In this document: in pieces, positions 1 to 8,641 of the stretch | Position numbering within the stretch: position 1 is the first letter of the stretch | Layout of the letters: every line of letters begins with the position of its first letter | DNA from: a bacterium | GTDB lineage: Bacteria > Krumholzibacteriota > Krumholzibacteriia > LZORAL124-64-63 | Length of the DNA: 64,000 bases | Direction of reading: 5' to 3' | Assembly (NCBI GenBank): GCA_003353795.1 | Contig: PIVY01000004.1 | Span: 1-64,000, forward strand | Position numbers and translations under genes: made by a program | Notes under the pieces: generated by a model | What the model was told of the DNA's origin: nothing | Database searches by the model: none | The model's input: only the letters and a program-made list of their open reading frames with translations

Positions 1-1122
1 CTGATTCCGGATCTGCCTCGGCCCCTCGCCAGACAGGCTCACGGGCGCCCAGGAGATATTCATGCGGTCGCGCGAGATGGCGGTGTTCGACCACCACTGC
101 AAGCCGGCGGCCGGGATGGTGAGCCGAAAGACCTCTTCGCTCGACTCCGGCATCGTGCCGCGTCCAGCGAGCAGGCCAACCGCAACTGCGACGGCCGCAA
201 CGGCCACGCCGCCGAGCGCCAACGGCCAGCGACGGGAGCGGGTTGCGACCATCGGGCCGGCCACCGGCTCGTCGTCGACGGCCAGGAGTTCGAGCCTCAG
301 GTCGGCGACGTCGCGTAAACGCTGGCGTGGGTCGCGCTGGAGGCAGCGCCGCAGCGCTCGCCGCACCGATACGGGCGTGGCGTCCGGCAGGAGATCGAGA
401 TCGGGATCGCGGGTGAGCACGGCGGCGAGGGAATCACTCACGGTGTCGCCGGCGAAGAGACGCGAGGCGGTGAGCATCTCGAAGAGCACCACGCCCGTGG
501 CCCAGATGTCGGCGCGTTTGTCGGTGTGCTGGCCGCGCGCCTGCTCGGGGCTCATGTAGGCCGCGGTGCCGAGGATGGTGCCGGCCTGGGTCATGGCCGC
601 CGTCAGGGTGGGCGACATGGAAGGGTCCACGTCGTCGCTGGTGTCGCCGGCCCAGGCGCGCGCGAGGCCGAAGTCGAGGATCTTCACCGTGCCGTCGGCG
701 GTGAGCATGATGTTGGCTGGTTTGAGGTCGCGGTGGACGATGCCCTTCTCGTGGGCCGCCTCCAGGCCCTCGGTGACCTGGACGGCGATCCGCAGCGCCT
801 CCTCCAGGTCGACGGGACCGCGTTCGAGCCGCTTGGCGAGATCTTCGCCATCGACCAGCTCCATGACCAGGAACCGCACCTCGCCGGTCTCCTCCAGCCC
901 GTAGATGGACGCGATGTTGGCGTGCTGCACGGTGGCCAGGGTACGGGCCTCGCGCTGGAATCGCGCCACGCGCTCGGCATCGGCGCTCATGGCCGGCGTC
1001 AGCGTCTTGAGGGCGACGTCGCGCTCCAGCTTGGTGTCACGGGCGCGATAGACGTCGCCCATGCCGCCGGAGCCGAGGTGGGAGACGACTTCGTAGTGTC
1101 CGTAGGTCTGGCCGGGTTGCAT
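1..1122 (-). CDS. Ser/Thr protein kinase, C-terminus cut by window edge
   Basis: This is a membrane-anchored eukaryotic-type Ser/Thr kinase; 374 codons lie in the window and the frame runs off base 1. From about residue 10 there is a glycine loop (GSGGMGDVY), then the ATP lysine (VALK), the catalytic loop HRDLKPAN near residue 130, DFG, and the SPEQA activation segment. A single membrane helix follows near residues 300-320. The sequence after it (starting FRLTIP) looks like the beginning of an extracytoplasmic TolB/PD40-type propeller, which is the usual architecture in this kinase class. The start ATG at 1122 gives MQPGQTYGHYEV, a typical beginning; there is no strong ribosome site. The gene stands alone, and the gene upstream in the same direction is closed off by a terminator hairpin. 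The kinase domain is certain. The sensor domain is inferred from family architecture because it is mostly outside the window. Confidence 0.93.
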   Translation of the reverse strand, partial: MQPGQTYGHYEVVSHLGSGGMGDVYRARDTKLERDVALKTLTPAMSADAERVARFQREARTLATVQHANIASIYGLEETGEVRFLVMELVDGEDLAKRLERGPVDLEEALRIAVQVTEGLEAAHEKGIVHRDLKPANIMLTADGTVKILDFGLARAWAGDTSDDVDPSMSPTLTAAMTQAGTILGTAAYMSPEQARGQHTDKRADIWATGVVLFEMLTASRLFAGDTVSDSLAAVLTRDPDLDLLPDATPVSVRRALRRCLQRDPRQRLRDVADLRLELLAVDDEPVAGPMVATRSRRWPLALGGVAVAAVAVAVGLLAGRGTMPESSEEVFRLTIPAAGLQWWSNTAISRDRMNISWAPVSLSGEGPRQIRNQ

Positions 1123-1227
1123 GCGCGATCCTGGGTTGAATGGCGGGCGAGATCGTATAGAAACCCTCCATTCATACCCATGCGGACCTGATTCAGCCAG
1201 TCGGGCGAAGGGTCGATCGAACATGAC

Positions 1228-1259
1228 GAGGCCGACCTCTTCGCCGAGAGGTCGGCCTC
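1228..1259 (-). terminator. Hairpin terminator after the Asp-box protein gene
   Basis: A perfect 13-bp stem (1228-1240 with 1247-1259) closes a 6-base loop. It lies 24 bases past the stop of the minus-strand gene at 1283. There is no clear T-tract, so the call rests on position and stem strength. Confidence 0.7.
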
Positions 1260-1282
1260 CACGAATCACCGGTGGCGGTCCT

Positions 1283-4200
1283 CTAGAACCGCTTCCACCG
1301 CCGCGCCTCGTCCCCGCCGTCGTTCTCGGGCACGAGGTGCTCGCCGCCACCGCTGTACGGCGCGCCCATCGCTTCGAGCGCATCGACCAGGGCGGGAATG
1401 TCGGTCAGGGCGATCCGGTCGATGACCGGCTGCACCTGCGCGAACTCCTGCGCCGCGGCCGCGATGCTCGCCTGCTGGGTCCCGGTGGGCCCCATGGTGG
1501 TGGAGCTCAGCGACCAGCGCACCCGACCCACGCGGCTGCGCACGTCGGTGGGCGTGGCCTCGTTGCGGCTGGCGATGGTCCGGTCGCCGCCCAGGATGAT
1601 CCACGCATCGCGCAGCTCGTTCTCCAGCGCAGCGATCTGCTCGAGATGCTCGTTGCTGGCCACGGCCGCGGCCGCCACCCGCAGGTACTCCAGGCGCTCA
1701 CGCGACTGCCGCAGACGCCGCGTGGCGCCTTCCACCTCGCGAGTCAGCTTCTGCACGTCCATCTCGAAGGCCAGCTTGGCCTGCTGATCGCCGGCCATGG
1801 GGTTGAGGTCGAGGTCGGTGACCACGAACTCCACGGGACCAGTCAGTGGCGTCTCCACGCCCTGCACGCGGCTGTGCATCTCCACGGTGTAGTTGCCGGC
1901 CACGGCCATGGGGCCGTCGTCCAGCTTCTCCCAGGGCGAATCCTCGGTGGCGTCGGCGCCTTCCACGGGACTCAGGCCGGCGTAGCGCAGGTTCCAGTCG
2001 GCGCGGTGGAGACCGCTGCCGGTCGAGGCGTTGATCCGCCGCACCACGGCGCCGCTCGCGTCACGAATGGTGAGCAGCACCTGCGGTTTCTCCTCGCGCT
2101 CCTCGGCGCGCAGGTCGTCCCAGCTGGGGTAAGAGACCGGCTCCTCGTTCTTCGACAGTTCCTTCTCTGCCTTCTGCCGCTGCGACTCCAGCGACTTCAG
2201 CCCGTCCTTCAGATAGAAGGTGAAGACCGCGCCGAAGGGCGGGTTGTCGCCCGACCAATCCTGGCCGCCGTCGCTGCCCGGACGCAGGCGGCTGGGGATG
2301 TACCGCAGCGCCGGCTTCACGGGGAAGAGGATGGCGTCCTGCTCGAGCTGTTCCTCGGTGAGGCCGCGCAGGGCACTGTAGTCGTCGAGCACGTAGAAAC
2401 CGCGACCGAAGGTGGCGATGACGATGTCGTTCTCGCGCCGCTGGATCTCGAGGTCCGGCACCTTGATGGTGGGCAGGTCGCCGCCCAGCTCGATCCACTG
2501 CTTGCCGTCGCGGGTGAAGAATACGGAGAACTCGGTGCCCAGGAAGAGCAGGTCGGAGTCGACGTGGTCCTGCCGGATGGAGAACGCGGTGCCGCGCTCG
2601 GGCAGGTCGCCGGTGATGGATTTCCACGACTTGCCGTAGTCGCGACTCACGTAGACGTACGGCGCCAGGTCGTTCTGCTTGCGGTTGTCGAGGGTAGCGT
2701 AGACGACGCCTTGCTCGTGGAGAGATGCGGTGAGGTCGTGGACATAGCTGCCCTTGGGCGCCTTGCCCACCTGGTCGGTGCGGGTCCAGGTCTGGCCGCC
2801 GTCACGGGTGACCTGCACCAGGCCGTCGTCGGTGCCGACGTAGAGCACGCCTTCCTCAAGGGGCGACTCGTCCAGGGCCACGATGGAGCCGTAGAACGAC
2901 GTCGACCGGTTCTTGGCCACGGTGTCGATGCCCCAGACCTTGCCCATCACCGGCAGGGTGTTGCGGTCGACGCCGGTGGTGAGGTCGCCCGAAATCTTCG
3001 TCCAGCTGTCGCCGCGATCATCGCTGCGGAAGAGCTTGTTGGCGGCGAAGTAGAGGCGCTGGGGGTTGTGCGGGCTGATGATCAGCGCCGAGTCCCAGTT
3101 CCACTTGAGGATCTCGCCGGGCTCGGCCTGGGGCTTGATGTCGATCTTCTCGCCGGTGGTCTTGTCGAAGCGCACGAGGTTGCCGTGCTGCCACTGGCTG
3201 TAGACGATGTTCGGGTTGCCGGGCTCGATGGCGGGCTCGAAGCCGTCGCCGCCCAGGGTCACGAACCAGTCCTCGGTGCGCACGCCCTGGCGGCTGAGCG
3301 TCCGGGTGGGTCCGCCCTGGGTGTTGTTGTCCTGGGTGCCGCCGTAGACGTTGTAGAAGGGCTCGGCGTCGTCGATGGCCAGGCGGTAGTACTGGGTGAT
3401 GGGCAGGTTCTTGGAGAAGCGCCACTGCTCGCCGCGATCGAAGGTCTCGTAGAGGCCGCCGTCGCAACCCACGAGCATGTGATCGGGATCGTCGGGGTCG
3501 ATCCACATGGAGTGATCGTCCACGTGCTTGCCCTTGAGCGGCACGTTGGACCAGGTCTTGCCGCCGTCCTCGCTGCGCTTGAACCAGGTGTCGAGGCTGT
3601 AGACGCGATCGCTGTCGTGGGGATCGACCCGGATCTGCTGGTAGTACTGCGGGCTGGTGGACACGTAGTCGCTGCGCCGCGACCAGTTCTCGCCGCCGTC
3701 GACCGAGCGGTAGAAGCCGCCCTTGTCACCCACGGCCTCGACGATGGCGTAGATGGTGTCGGGGGCCTTCTGGGCCAGCGCCAGGCCGATGCGACCCTTG
3801 TCGCCGCCGGGCAGGCCCTTGTTGATCTCGCGCCAGGTGGCGCCGCCGTCGGTGGTCTTGTGCACGCCGCCCTCGGGGCCGCCGTTGATGAGCGTCCAGG
3901 TGTGGCGCCGGCGCTGATAGCTGGCCGCGTAGATCACGTCGGGATCGCGCGGATCCATCTCCAGGCAGACCACGCCGGTGTCCTCACTGACGTCGAGAAC
4001 CTTGTTCCAGGTCTCGCCGCCATCGGTGGTCTTGTAGAGACCGCGATCGCCGCCGGGACCCCACACCGAACCCATGGCCGCCACGTAGACGATGTCGCCG
4101 TTCTGCGGATGGACGATGATCTCGCCGATGTGCATGGACTCCTTCAAGCCCATGTTCTTCCAGCTGCGACCGCCGTCGAGCGACTTGTAGACACCGTCGC

Positions 4201-4576
4201 CGTAGCTCACCGAGCGCTGGCTGTTGTTCTCGCCAGTGCCCACCCAGACCACGTTGGGATCGGTGGGATCGATGGCCAGACAACCGATGGCGTAGCTGCC
4301 CTCGTCGTCGAAGATGGGCTCGAAGGTGATGCCCGCGTTGGTGGTCTTCCAGATGTTGCCGCTGCAGACCGCCACGTACCAGTGCGACTTGTTGCGCGGG
4401 TCGACCGCGATGTCGCCGATCCGGCCGGACATCATCGCCGGCCCCAGCGCGCGCCAGGAGAGGCCGCCGAAGGTTCCGGAGGACCACTTCGAGTCATCTT
4501 CTTCGTCGTCGTCGGCCATGGCCGGCAGACTGAGCATCAGGGCCAGAGCGGCCAGCAGGAGCAGCAAGCGTTTCAC
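1283..4576 (-). CDS. Secreted Asp-box (BNR/VPS10-like) beta-propeller protein
   Basis: This is a 1097-residue exported protein. The start is GTG at 4576, which follows an AAAGGAG ribosome site by 5 bases and opens a signal peptide (MKRLLLLLAALALMLSLPAMA). About eleven Asp-box motifs of the type S-x-D-G-G-x-T-W (for example KTTDGGETW, RSVDGGENW, RSEDGGKTW) recur through roughly residues 80-690, indicating one or more beta-propellers. The C-terminal third contains a helical, charged segment (near LTREVEGATRRLRQSRERL) and no known anchor motif. Databases often label such proteins sortilin-like or glycosyl hydrolase. Asp-boxes are structural rather than catalytic, so enzymatic activity cannot be claimed. 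An open frame upstream of the GTG continues to 5395 but crosses the neighbouring gene and is not part of this protein. Confidence 0.9.
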   Translation of the reverse strand: MKRLLLLLAALALMLSLPAMADDDEEDDSKWSSGTFGGLSWRALGPAMMSGRIGDIAVDPRNKSHWYVAVCSGNIWKTTNAGITFEPIFDDEGSYAIGCLAIDPTDPNVVWVGTGENNSQRSVSYGDGVYKSLDGGRSWKNMGLKESMHIGEIIVHPQNGDIVYVAAMGSVWGPGGDRGLYKTTDGGETWNKVLDVSEDTGVVCLEMDPRDPDVIYAASYQRRRHTWTLINGGPEGGVHKTTDGGATWREINKGLPGGDKGRIGLALAQKAPDTIYAIVEAVGDKGGFYRSVDGGENWSRRSDYVSTSPQYYQQIRVDPHDSDRVYSLDTWFKRSEDGGKTWSNVPLKGKHVDDHSMWIDPDDPDHMLVGCDGGLYETFDRGEQWRFSKNLPITQYYRLAIDDAEPFYNVYGGTQDNNTQGGPTRTLSRQGVRTEDWFVTLGGDGFEPAIEPGNPNIVYSQWQHGNLVRFDKTTGEKIDIKPQAEPGEILKWNWDSALIISPHNPQRLYFAANKLFRSDDRGDSWTKISGDLTTGVDRNTLPVMGKVWGIDTVAKNRSTSFYGSIVALDESPLEEGVLYVGTDDGLVQVTRDGGQTWTRTDQVGKAPKGSYVHDLTASLHEQGVVYATLDNRKQNDLAPYVYVSRDYGKSWKSITGDLPERGTAFSIRQDHVDSDLLFLGTEFSVFFTRDGKQWIELGGDLPTIKVPDLEIQRRENDIVIATFGRGFYVLDDYSALRGLTEEQLEQDAILFPVKPALRYIPSRLRPGSDGGQDWSGDNPPFGAVFTFYLKDGLKSLESQRQKAEKELSKNEEPVSYPSWDDLRAEEREEKPQVLLTIRDASGAVVRRINASTGSGLHRADWNLRYAGLSPVEGADATEDSPWEKLDDGPMAVAGNYTVEMHSRVQGVETPLTGPVEFVVTDLDLNPMAGDQQAKLAFEMDVQKLTREVEGATRRLRQSRERLEYLRVAAAAVASNEHLEQIAALENELRDAWIILGGDRTIASRNEATPTDVRSRVGRVRWSLSSTTMGPTGTQQASIAAAAQEFAQVQPVIDRIALTDIPALVDALEAMGAPYSGGGEHLVPENDGGDEARRWKRF

Positions 4577-4757
4577 GGGGTCTCCTTTGCGAAGCTGAAC
4601 GGGCGAAGGAATCCGGGTACTGTAGCCGGGACGGCTGCCGGGGGCAAGTCTGACGGTATATGCGGATAGCAAGGGTCCAGCGGCCATGTTCATCGAGACG
4701 GAGAAGATCGATATAGATCTTTTATTTGTTGCAACTTGAGAGAGGTGTACGCACCCG

Positions 4758-5477
4758 TCACCCCTCGCCGACACCCAACTCGGCAACTTGTTCGACCACG
4801 GCCTCCACATTCCCGAGATCGGGCACCCAAGCAGCCGGCGGCCCATCGCGAACGACCACATCCTCCCGCCGCAACCCCATGGCCCCCGTCCCCAGAAACG
4901 GCAGCCCAACGGCCGCGGCCCCCGCGTGATCGTGCACCGTATCGCCCAGCACCACGAACGGCCCGCCCGACGATCGCGCCACCGCCGTCCGCACGATCTG
5001 CTCGCGCTCGCGCCCGTGGTCGCCGAACGCCGACGGCCCCTCGAACAACCCCAGATCGATGCCCGCCTCGCGCAGCTTGTAGAGCGCGAAGAACGACACG
5101 TTTCCCGTGACCACCCCGAGCACGTGGCCGGCCGAGCGCAGCGCAACCAGCACCTCCGGCACCCCGGGCAGCCGCCGATACACCGCCTCGCCACCCGGCA
5201 CGCCCGGCGCGAACACCGCCTCCGCCCGCGCCACCACCGCCTGCCAGATCGGTCCGTCGAGGGCGAACTCCGGCCGCTGCAGCCGAACCGCCCGCTCGGC
5301 GATGGCCCAGTCGGTGAGGCCGTGTTCGAGGCCGAGCGAGAAATCCACCGCGGGCGCGTCGCACACCTCGGCCAGCGCCCGGTTGATCGCCGCACGCTTC
5401 GGCGCCACGAATCCGGGCGGATCGCGCCTCGCCTTCACCAGCAAAGTGCCGTCGAGATCGCAAAGAATCGTGGCCAT
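4758..5477 (-). CDS. HAD-superfamily hydrolase (phosphoglycolate-phosphatase-like)
   Basis: This 239-residue cytoplasmic phosphatase-type protein starts at ATG 5477 (MATILCDLDGTLL). HAD motif I is DLDGT at the N-terminus. Motif II is in VVTGN near the middle, and the motif IV acidic pair is in VLGDTVHDHAGA. The helical cap between motifs I and II resembles Gph/PGP-type enzymes, which dephosphorylate small phosphorylated metabolites. The true substrate cannot be read from sequence. The gene lies 10 bases downstream of another HAD-fold gene on the same strand (5488-6450), so the two are probably co-transcribed although they belong to different subfamilies. The 180 bases between this gene and the Asp-box gene hold only a weak 6-bp palindrome near 4703. 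Confidence 0.85.
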   Translation of the reverse strand: MATILCDLDGTLLVKARRDPPGFVAPKRAAINRALAEVCDAPAVDFSLGLEHGLTDWAIAERAVRLQRPEFALDGPIWQAVVARAEAVFAPGVPGGEAVYRRLPGVPEVLVALRSAGHVLGVVTGNVSFFALYKLREAGIDLGLFEGPSAFGDHGREREQIVRTAVARSSGGPFVVLGDTVHDHAGAAAVGLPFLGTGAMGLRREDVVVRDGPPAAWVPDLGNVEAVVEQVAELGVGEG

Positions 5478-5487
5478 GAACGAACCC

Positions 5488-6450
5488 TCAGTCGTCGTGC
5501 TTGAAGACCCTGGCCCAGTCCCGCGCCATGCTCACCTCGAACGTCCAAGGGTGCTCGGCCGCCAGGGCCGCGATGTGCTCGGTGCTGCGATCGTAGTCGT
5601 ACTCGCGCTCCGCGTCGTCGTGGTGGATCCACAGGGCCATGGCGCGGCGCGGACCGGTCACCGACCAGCGGCACATGGCCTGATCGTTGTTGCTGTTGCC
5701 GGCGGCGAAAATGGGTCGTCGACCGATGCGCAGCTCGATGTTGGCCGGCTTGTGCTGGTGGCCGTTGTAGACCTGCCGGTCGCCCCGCACCATGGTGACC
5801 TCGCCGCCTTCCTCGCCATAGACCGGCGGGGTCCACGAACCGATGACCCGCTCCGGCGGTATGCCCGCCGCGTCCTCCAGAAAGCTGCGCACGAACTGCT
5901 GCTCGGCGCCGGTCACCACCCAGACCTGGAAGTCGTGGGCCTCGAGCAAGCGCATGAGTTCGAGCATGGGCGGATAGTAGAGGTCGGTGGGGCGCACGCC
6001 GAAGCGGGGATCGCTGGCGCGGTCGAGGTAAGCGAGCGCCGAGTCCGTGAACGCAGTGACGGGCATGCCGGCATACGAGCGGATGAGCGCCTGGTAGGCC
6101 TCGCTGTAGCCGTACGCGCGCAGGGCGTCGCGATCGTCGGCCAGCCAGGCGCTGTAGGGCATGGTATCGGGACTCACCTTGCCGGCGTCCGCCATGCTGG
6201 CCATGAGTTGTACCTGGAACTGCGTCGACCAGTATCCCGGGCGCTCGCACCAGGACGTGCCGTCGTTGTCGATGACCGCCACCCGCTCGGCGACGGGTAC
6301 GAACTCGTCGCCGGCAGGATCGGTCACCGCGGCCAGGAAGTCCTCAATGGCGGTCTTGACCTCGCCGTCGCGCCAGTTCGGCAACGGATCGGCGGCCTGG
6401 GCGAGCGCGGCGGCGAACATGAAGACGACGAGGACGAGGTGGCGCAGCAT
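5488..6450 (-). CDS. Exported HAD-like phosphatase
   Basis: This 320-residue protein has a Sec signal peptide (MLRHLVLVVFMFAAALAQAA), so it is probably periplasmic. The start at 6450 follows a GGGAG ribosome site. The catalytic loop is the variant DNDGTSW (residues near 55), with the two aspartates of HAD motif I. VVTGAEQQFVRSF fits motif II, and AAGNSNNDQAM fits the C-terminal acidic motif. This is the pattern of the phosphoserine-phosphatase-like HAD branch (PF12710 type) found in secreted acid phosphatases. It probably releases phosphate from an extracytoplasmic substrate. It is the first gene of a two-gene unit with the HAD hydrolase at 4758-5477. Confidence 0.82.
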   Translation of the reverse strand: MLRHLVLVVFMFAAALAQAADPLPNWRDGEVKTAIEDFLAAVTDPAGDEFVPVAERVAVIDNDGTSWCERPGYWSTQFQVQLMASMADAGKVSPDTMPYSAWLADDRDALRAYGYSEAYQALIRSYAGMPVTAFTDSALAYLDRASDPRFGVRPTDLYYPPMLELMRLLEAHDFQVWVVTGAEQQFVRSFLEDAAGIPPERVIGSWTPPVYGEEGGEVTMVRGDRQVYNGHQHKPANIELRIGRRPIFAAGNSNNDQAMCRWSVTGPRRAMALWIHHDDAEREYDYDRSTEHIAALAAEHPWTFEVSMARDWARVFKHDD

Positions 6451-6552
6451 GGGCGAACTCCCGGATTCATTGCTTCCTTGATGGACGGGCGGGCAATGGG
6501 CCCGCCTGCATGATGCCCTCGCCGTCGTGCGCCCGCCACCCGAGAGTTGACC

Positions 6553-7272
6553 ATGAGCTTCTACGACCAGTTCGCCAGCCACTACGAGCGTGTCTTTCCC
6601 TTCCGGCCCGCGACCCTCGCGTTCCTAGCGGCGCGATTGCCCGCGAGCGGCCGCGTACTCGACCTCGGTTGCGGCACCGGCCACTACACCGGCGCGCTGG
6701 CCGGCAAGGGCCTCGAGGCGGTCGGCCTGGACCTCGACAGCGACATGATCGACGCCGCTCGCGAGCGCTACGGCGGCGCTCTCTTCGCCGTGGGCGACCT
6801 CACGGAGATTGCCACCATCGCCGACGGCGCCGACGGGGGGTTCTGCATCGGCAACGTGCTGCCCCACCTGCCCCACGACCATCTCGACCGCTTCCTCGCC
6901 GACCTGGCCGGCCTGCTGGCGCCCGGCGCTCCCTGGATGGTCCAGACCGTGAACTTCGACCGGCTGTTGCCCCTCGCCGGCACGTACGAGTTCCCGCCGC
7001 TGGATGCGGGAGACGGTCTGGTGTTCCAGCGTCGGTACGAGGCCCGGCCCGGCGGCGAGATCGGCTTCGCCACGGCGCTCGCCCGCGACGGCGCGACGCT
7101 CTTCGCAGGCGAGGCTTCGCTCTGGCCCCTGGCCAGCGACGACCTCGTCGCCAGACACGCGGCCGCGGGCTTCGATCTGAAAGAGGCAGCGGGAGGATTC
7201 AACGGCGAGGCGTTCGACCCGACGGCTTCGGGCGGCTGCGTGCAGGTCTATCGCCGCAGCACCGACGCCTGA
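6553..7272 (+). CDS. Class I SAM-dependent methyltransferase
   Basis: This 239-residue cytoplasmic enzyme has a clear SAM-binding core. Motif I is VLDLGCGTGHYTGAL near residue 37, followed by an acidic residue after strand 2 (VGLDLDSDM), and NVLPHLPHDHLDRFL matches the post-I region. A TTG six bases earlier could also start it, but ATG at 6553 is preferred. The fold is that of UbiE/COQ5-like and Methyltransf_11/25 families. The substrate is unknown, and no neighbour points to a pathway. It lies 102 bases beyond the divergently transcribed phosphatase gene and almost touches the convergent zinc-ribbon gene. Confidence 0.87.
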   Translation: MSFYDQFASHYERVFPFRPATLAFLAARLPASGRVLDLGCGTGHYTGALAGKGLEAVGLDLDSDMIDAARERYGGALFAVGDLTEIATIADGADGGFCIGNVLPHLPHDHLDRFLADLAGLLAPGAPWMVQTVNFDRLLPLAGTYEFPPLDAGDGLVFQRRYEARPGGEIGFATALARDGATLFAGEASLWPLASDDLVARHAAAGFDLKEAAGGFNGEAFDPTASGGCVQVYRRSTDA

Positions 7273-7273
7273 A

Positions 7274-7564
7274 CTACTGGCTGTCCATTTCCCCGTCGCA
7301 GCGGGGGCATGGCCGGGCGATGGGCCACGGCGTCAGGCCGGACTTTTCGCAGGTCGGGCACTGGGCCGCCACCGCGTGCCAGCGTTCGATGGGGATTCCG
7401 AACTCGGTCTCGCCGGGCACGAGCCGCGCCACCACCGCGTCCACCACGGCGTGGCACTGGCGGCAGACCATGGTCTTGAGCTTCACCTCGTGATCGCGAT
7501 CGGATCCACCCAGCACATTGGCGCGATATCCGCATTCAGCACAGTGGTATAGCTTGGTTTCCAT
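7274..7564 (-). CDS. Small zinc-ribbon protein
   Basis: This 96-residue protein has four CxxC knuckles (CAEC, CRQC, CPTC, CPRC), enough for two zinc ribbons. The first pair sits near the N-terminus (METKLYHCAECGYRA) and the last near the C-terminus. It has no signal peptide or membrane helix. ATG 7564 is preceded by GAGGCGATCCGATC, a weak but plausible ribosome site. Similar small double-ribbon proteins are common and unassigned; nucleic-acid or protein binding is the usual guess. It ends one base from the end of the convergent methyltransferase gene. Confidence 0.8.
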   Translation of the reverse strand: METKLYHCAECGYRANVLGGSDRDHEVKLKTMVCRQCHAVVDAVVARLVPGETEFGIPIERWHAVAAQCPTCEKSGLTPWPIARPCPRCDGEMDSQ

Positions 7565-7790
7565 GATCGGATCGCCTCTTTCTCGCGGCTGGATCCCGGC
7601 CTTGAATCGGCCGGATCGGACCGTTCGCTGAGCGGTGAGGTCTCCCAGCATACTAGCCCGCCGATCGAGTCCTGTCATCATCGGACCTGCATTGGGCCTG
7701 CATCGGGCCGCCCGGCTGGCGATCGGGTACTTTTTTGCTAATCTTTTGAACCTGCAACAACCCGGCGACAATCAGCGAGGGAGCCCGCCC

Positions 7791-8492
7791 ATGGTTGAGT
7801 TCACCGACGCCCAACACCGCACCTGGACCAAGCTTTACGGCATGTTGGAGCCCCGGATCGAGAAGATGGCCTGCAAGGAATACCTGGACGGATTCGCCGG
7901 CCTGGACATGGCCCGCGACCACGTCCCGACGGTCGACGAGTTGAACGCCAAGATCACCCCGGCCACCGGCTGGGCCGTGGTCCGCACCACCACCCGCTAC
8001 AGCGACGCGGTCGACTGGTACAGGATGTTCGACCAGAGGAAGTTCCTGATCACCGACTACATCCGTGAGGAAAATGAGCTGGAATTCACCCCTGAGCCCG
8101 ACATGTTCCACGACGTGTTCGGTCACCTCCCGTTCCTCATGGACAAGCAATACGTCGAGTTCGAGGAGCTCTTCGCTCCCACCTTCCTTCGGGTGGGCGA
8201 GGACGACCGCGAGAGGATCAAGCGACTGGCCTGGTACTCGGCCGAGTTCGGAATGATCCGCGAGAATGGCGACATGAAAGTGTTCGGTGCGGGACACCTG
8301 AGTTCGGCCGCCGAGATGGACCGCGTGGCCAGTGGCGAGGTCCCCATCAAGGAATTCGTCTGCGAGGACGTCATCGAGCACGCCAAGTCGGTGTGGGAGT
8401 TCAACAGCGTCCTGTTCGTGGCCGACAGCGTTCAGGCGTACCACGACGAGATCAAGCGGTTCTTCGACGCCATGCCGGACGGAGATAGCTAG
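7791..8492 (+). CDS. phhA: Biopterin-dependent aromatic amino acid (phenylalanine) hydroxylase
   Basis: This 233-residue protein consists of the catalytic domain only, as in bacterial phenylalanine 4-hydroxylases. The non-heme iron site is visible: two histidines in PDMFHDVFGHLP and the glutamate in WYSAEFGMI. It would convert L-Phe to L-Tyr using O2 and a tetrahydropterin in the cytoplasm. ATG 7791 follows a GAGGGAG ribosome site. A T-rich stretch at 7731-7750 marks the probable promoter. The gene is monocistronic, closed by a terminator at 8522. No pterin-recycling gene (PhhB/PCD) is adjacent, so cofactor recycling must be encoded elsewhere. The family is certain; Phe over Tyr or Trp as substrate follows from the bacterial subgroup. 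Confidence 0.93.
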   Translation: MVEFTDAQHRTWTKLYGMLEPRIEKMACKEYLDGFAGLDMARDHVPTVDELNAKITPATGWAVVRTTTRYSDAVDWYRMFDQRKFLITDYIREENELEFTPEPDMFHDVFGHLPFLMDKQYVEFEELFAPTFLRVGEDDRERIKRLAWYSAEFGMIRENGDMKVFGAGHLSSAAEMDRVASGEVPIKEFVCEDVIEHAKSVWEFNSVLFVADSVQAYHDEIKRFFDAMPDGDS

Positions 8493-8521
8493 CCGCCAAT
8501 CGTCATCGCCGACGACCACGG

Positions 8522-8554
8522 GGCCGGCTCCGCCATGGAGCCGGCCTTCTTGTT
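8522..8554 (+). terminator. Terminator after phhA
   Basis: A perfect 10-bp stem (8522-8531 with 8537-8546) has a 5-base loop and is followed by a T-rich tail (TTCTTGTTG), 30 bases past the phhA stop. Confidence 0.85.
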
Positions 8555-8641
8555 GCCGCCCGGGTCTACCCTTGAGATCGCTGTCGATCTGCGGAACTAT
8601 GGATGGGTTCCTCCGAACGCTGACCTCGGGAAGGCTGATCC

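Noticed and set aside
1121-4669. A 1182-codon open frame on the plus strand opposite the Asp-box protein
   Set aside because: Its translation is low-complexity (Val/Ala/Gly/His/Leu-rich) with no domain. It is the antisense shadow of a gene with high third-position GC.
4703-4720. Short palindrome (AAGATC...GATCTT) followed by T-rich DNA as a terminator
   Set aside because: The T-tract is on the plus side, where no gene ends; the stem is only 6 bp and AT-rich.
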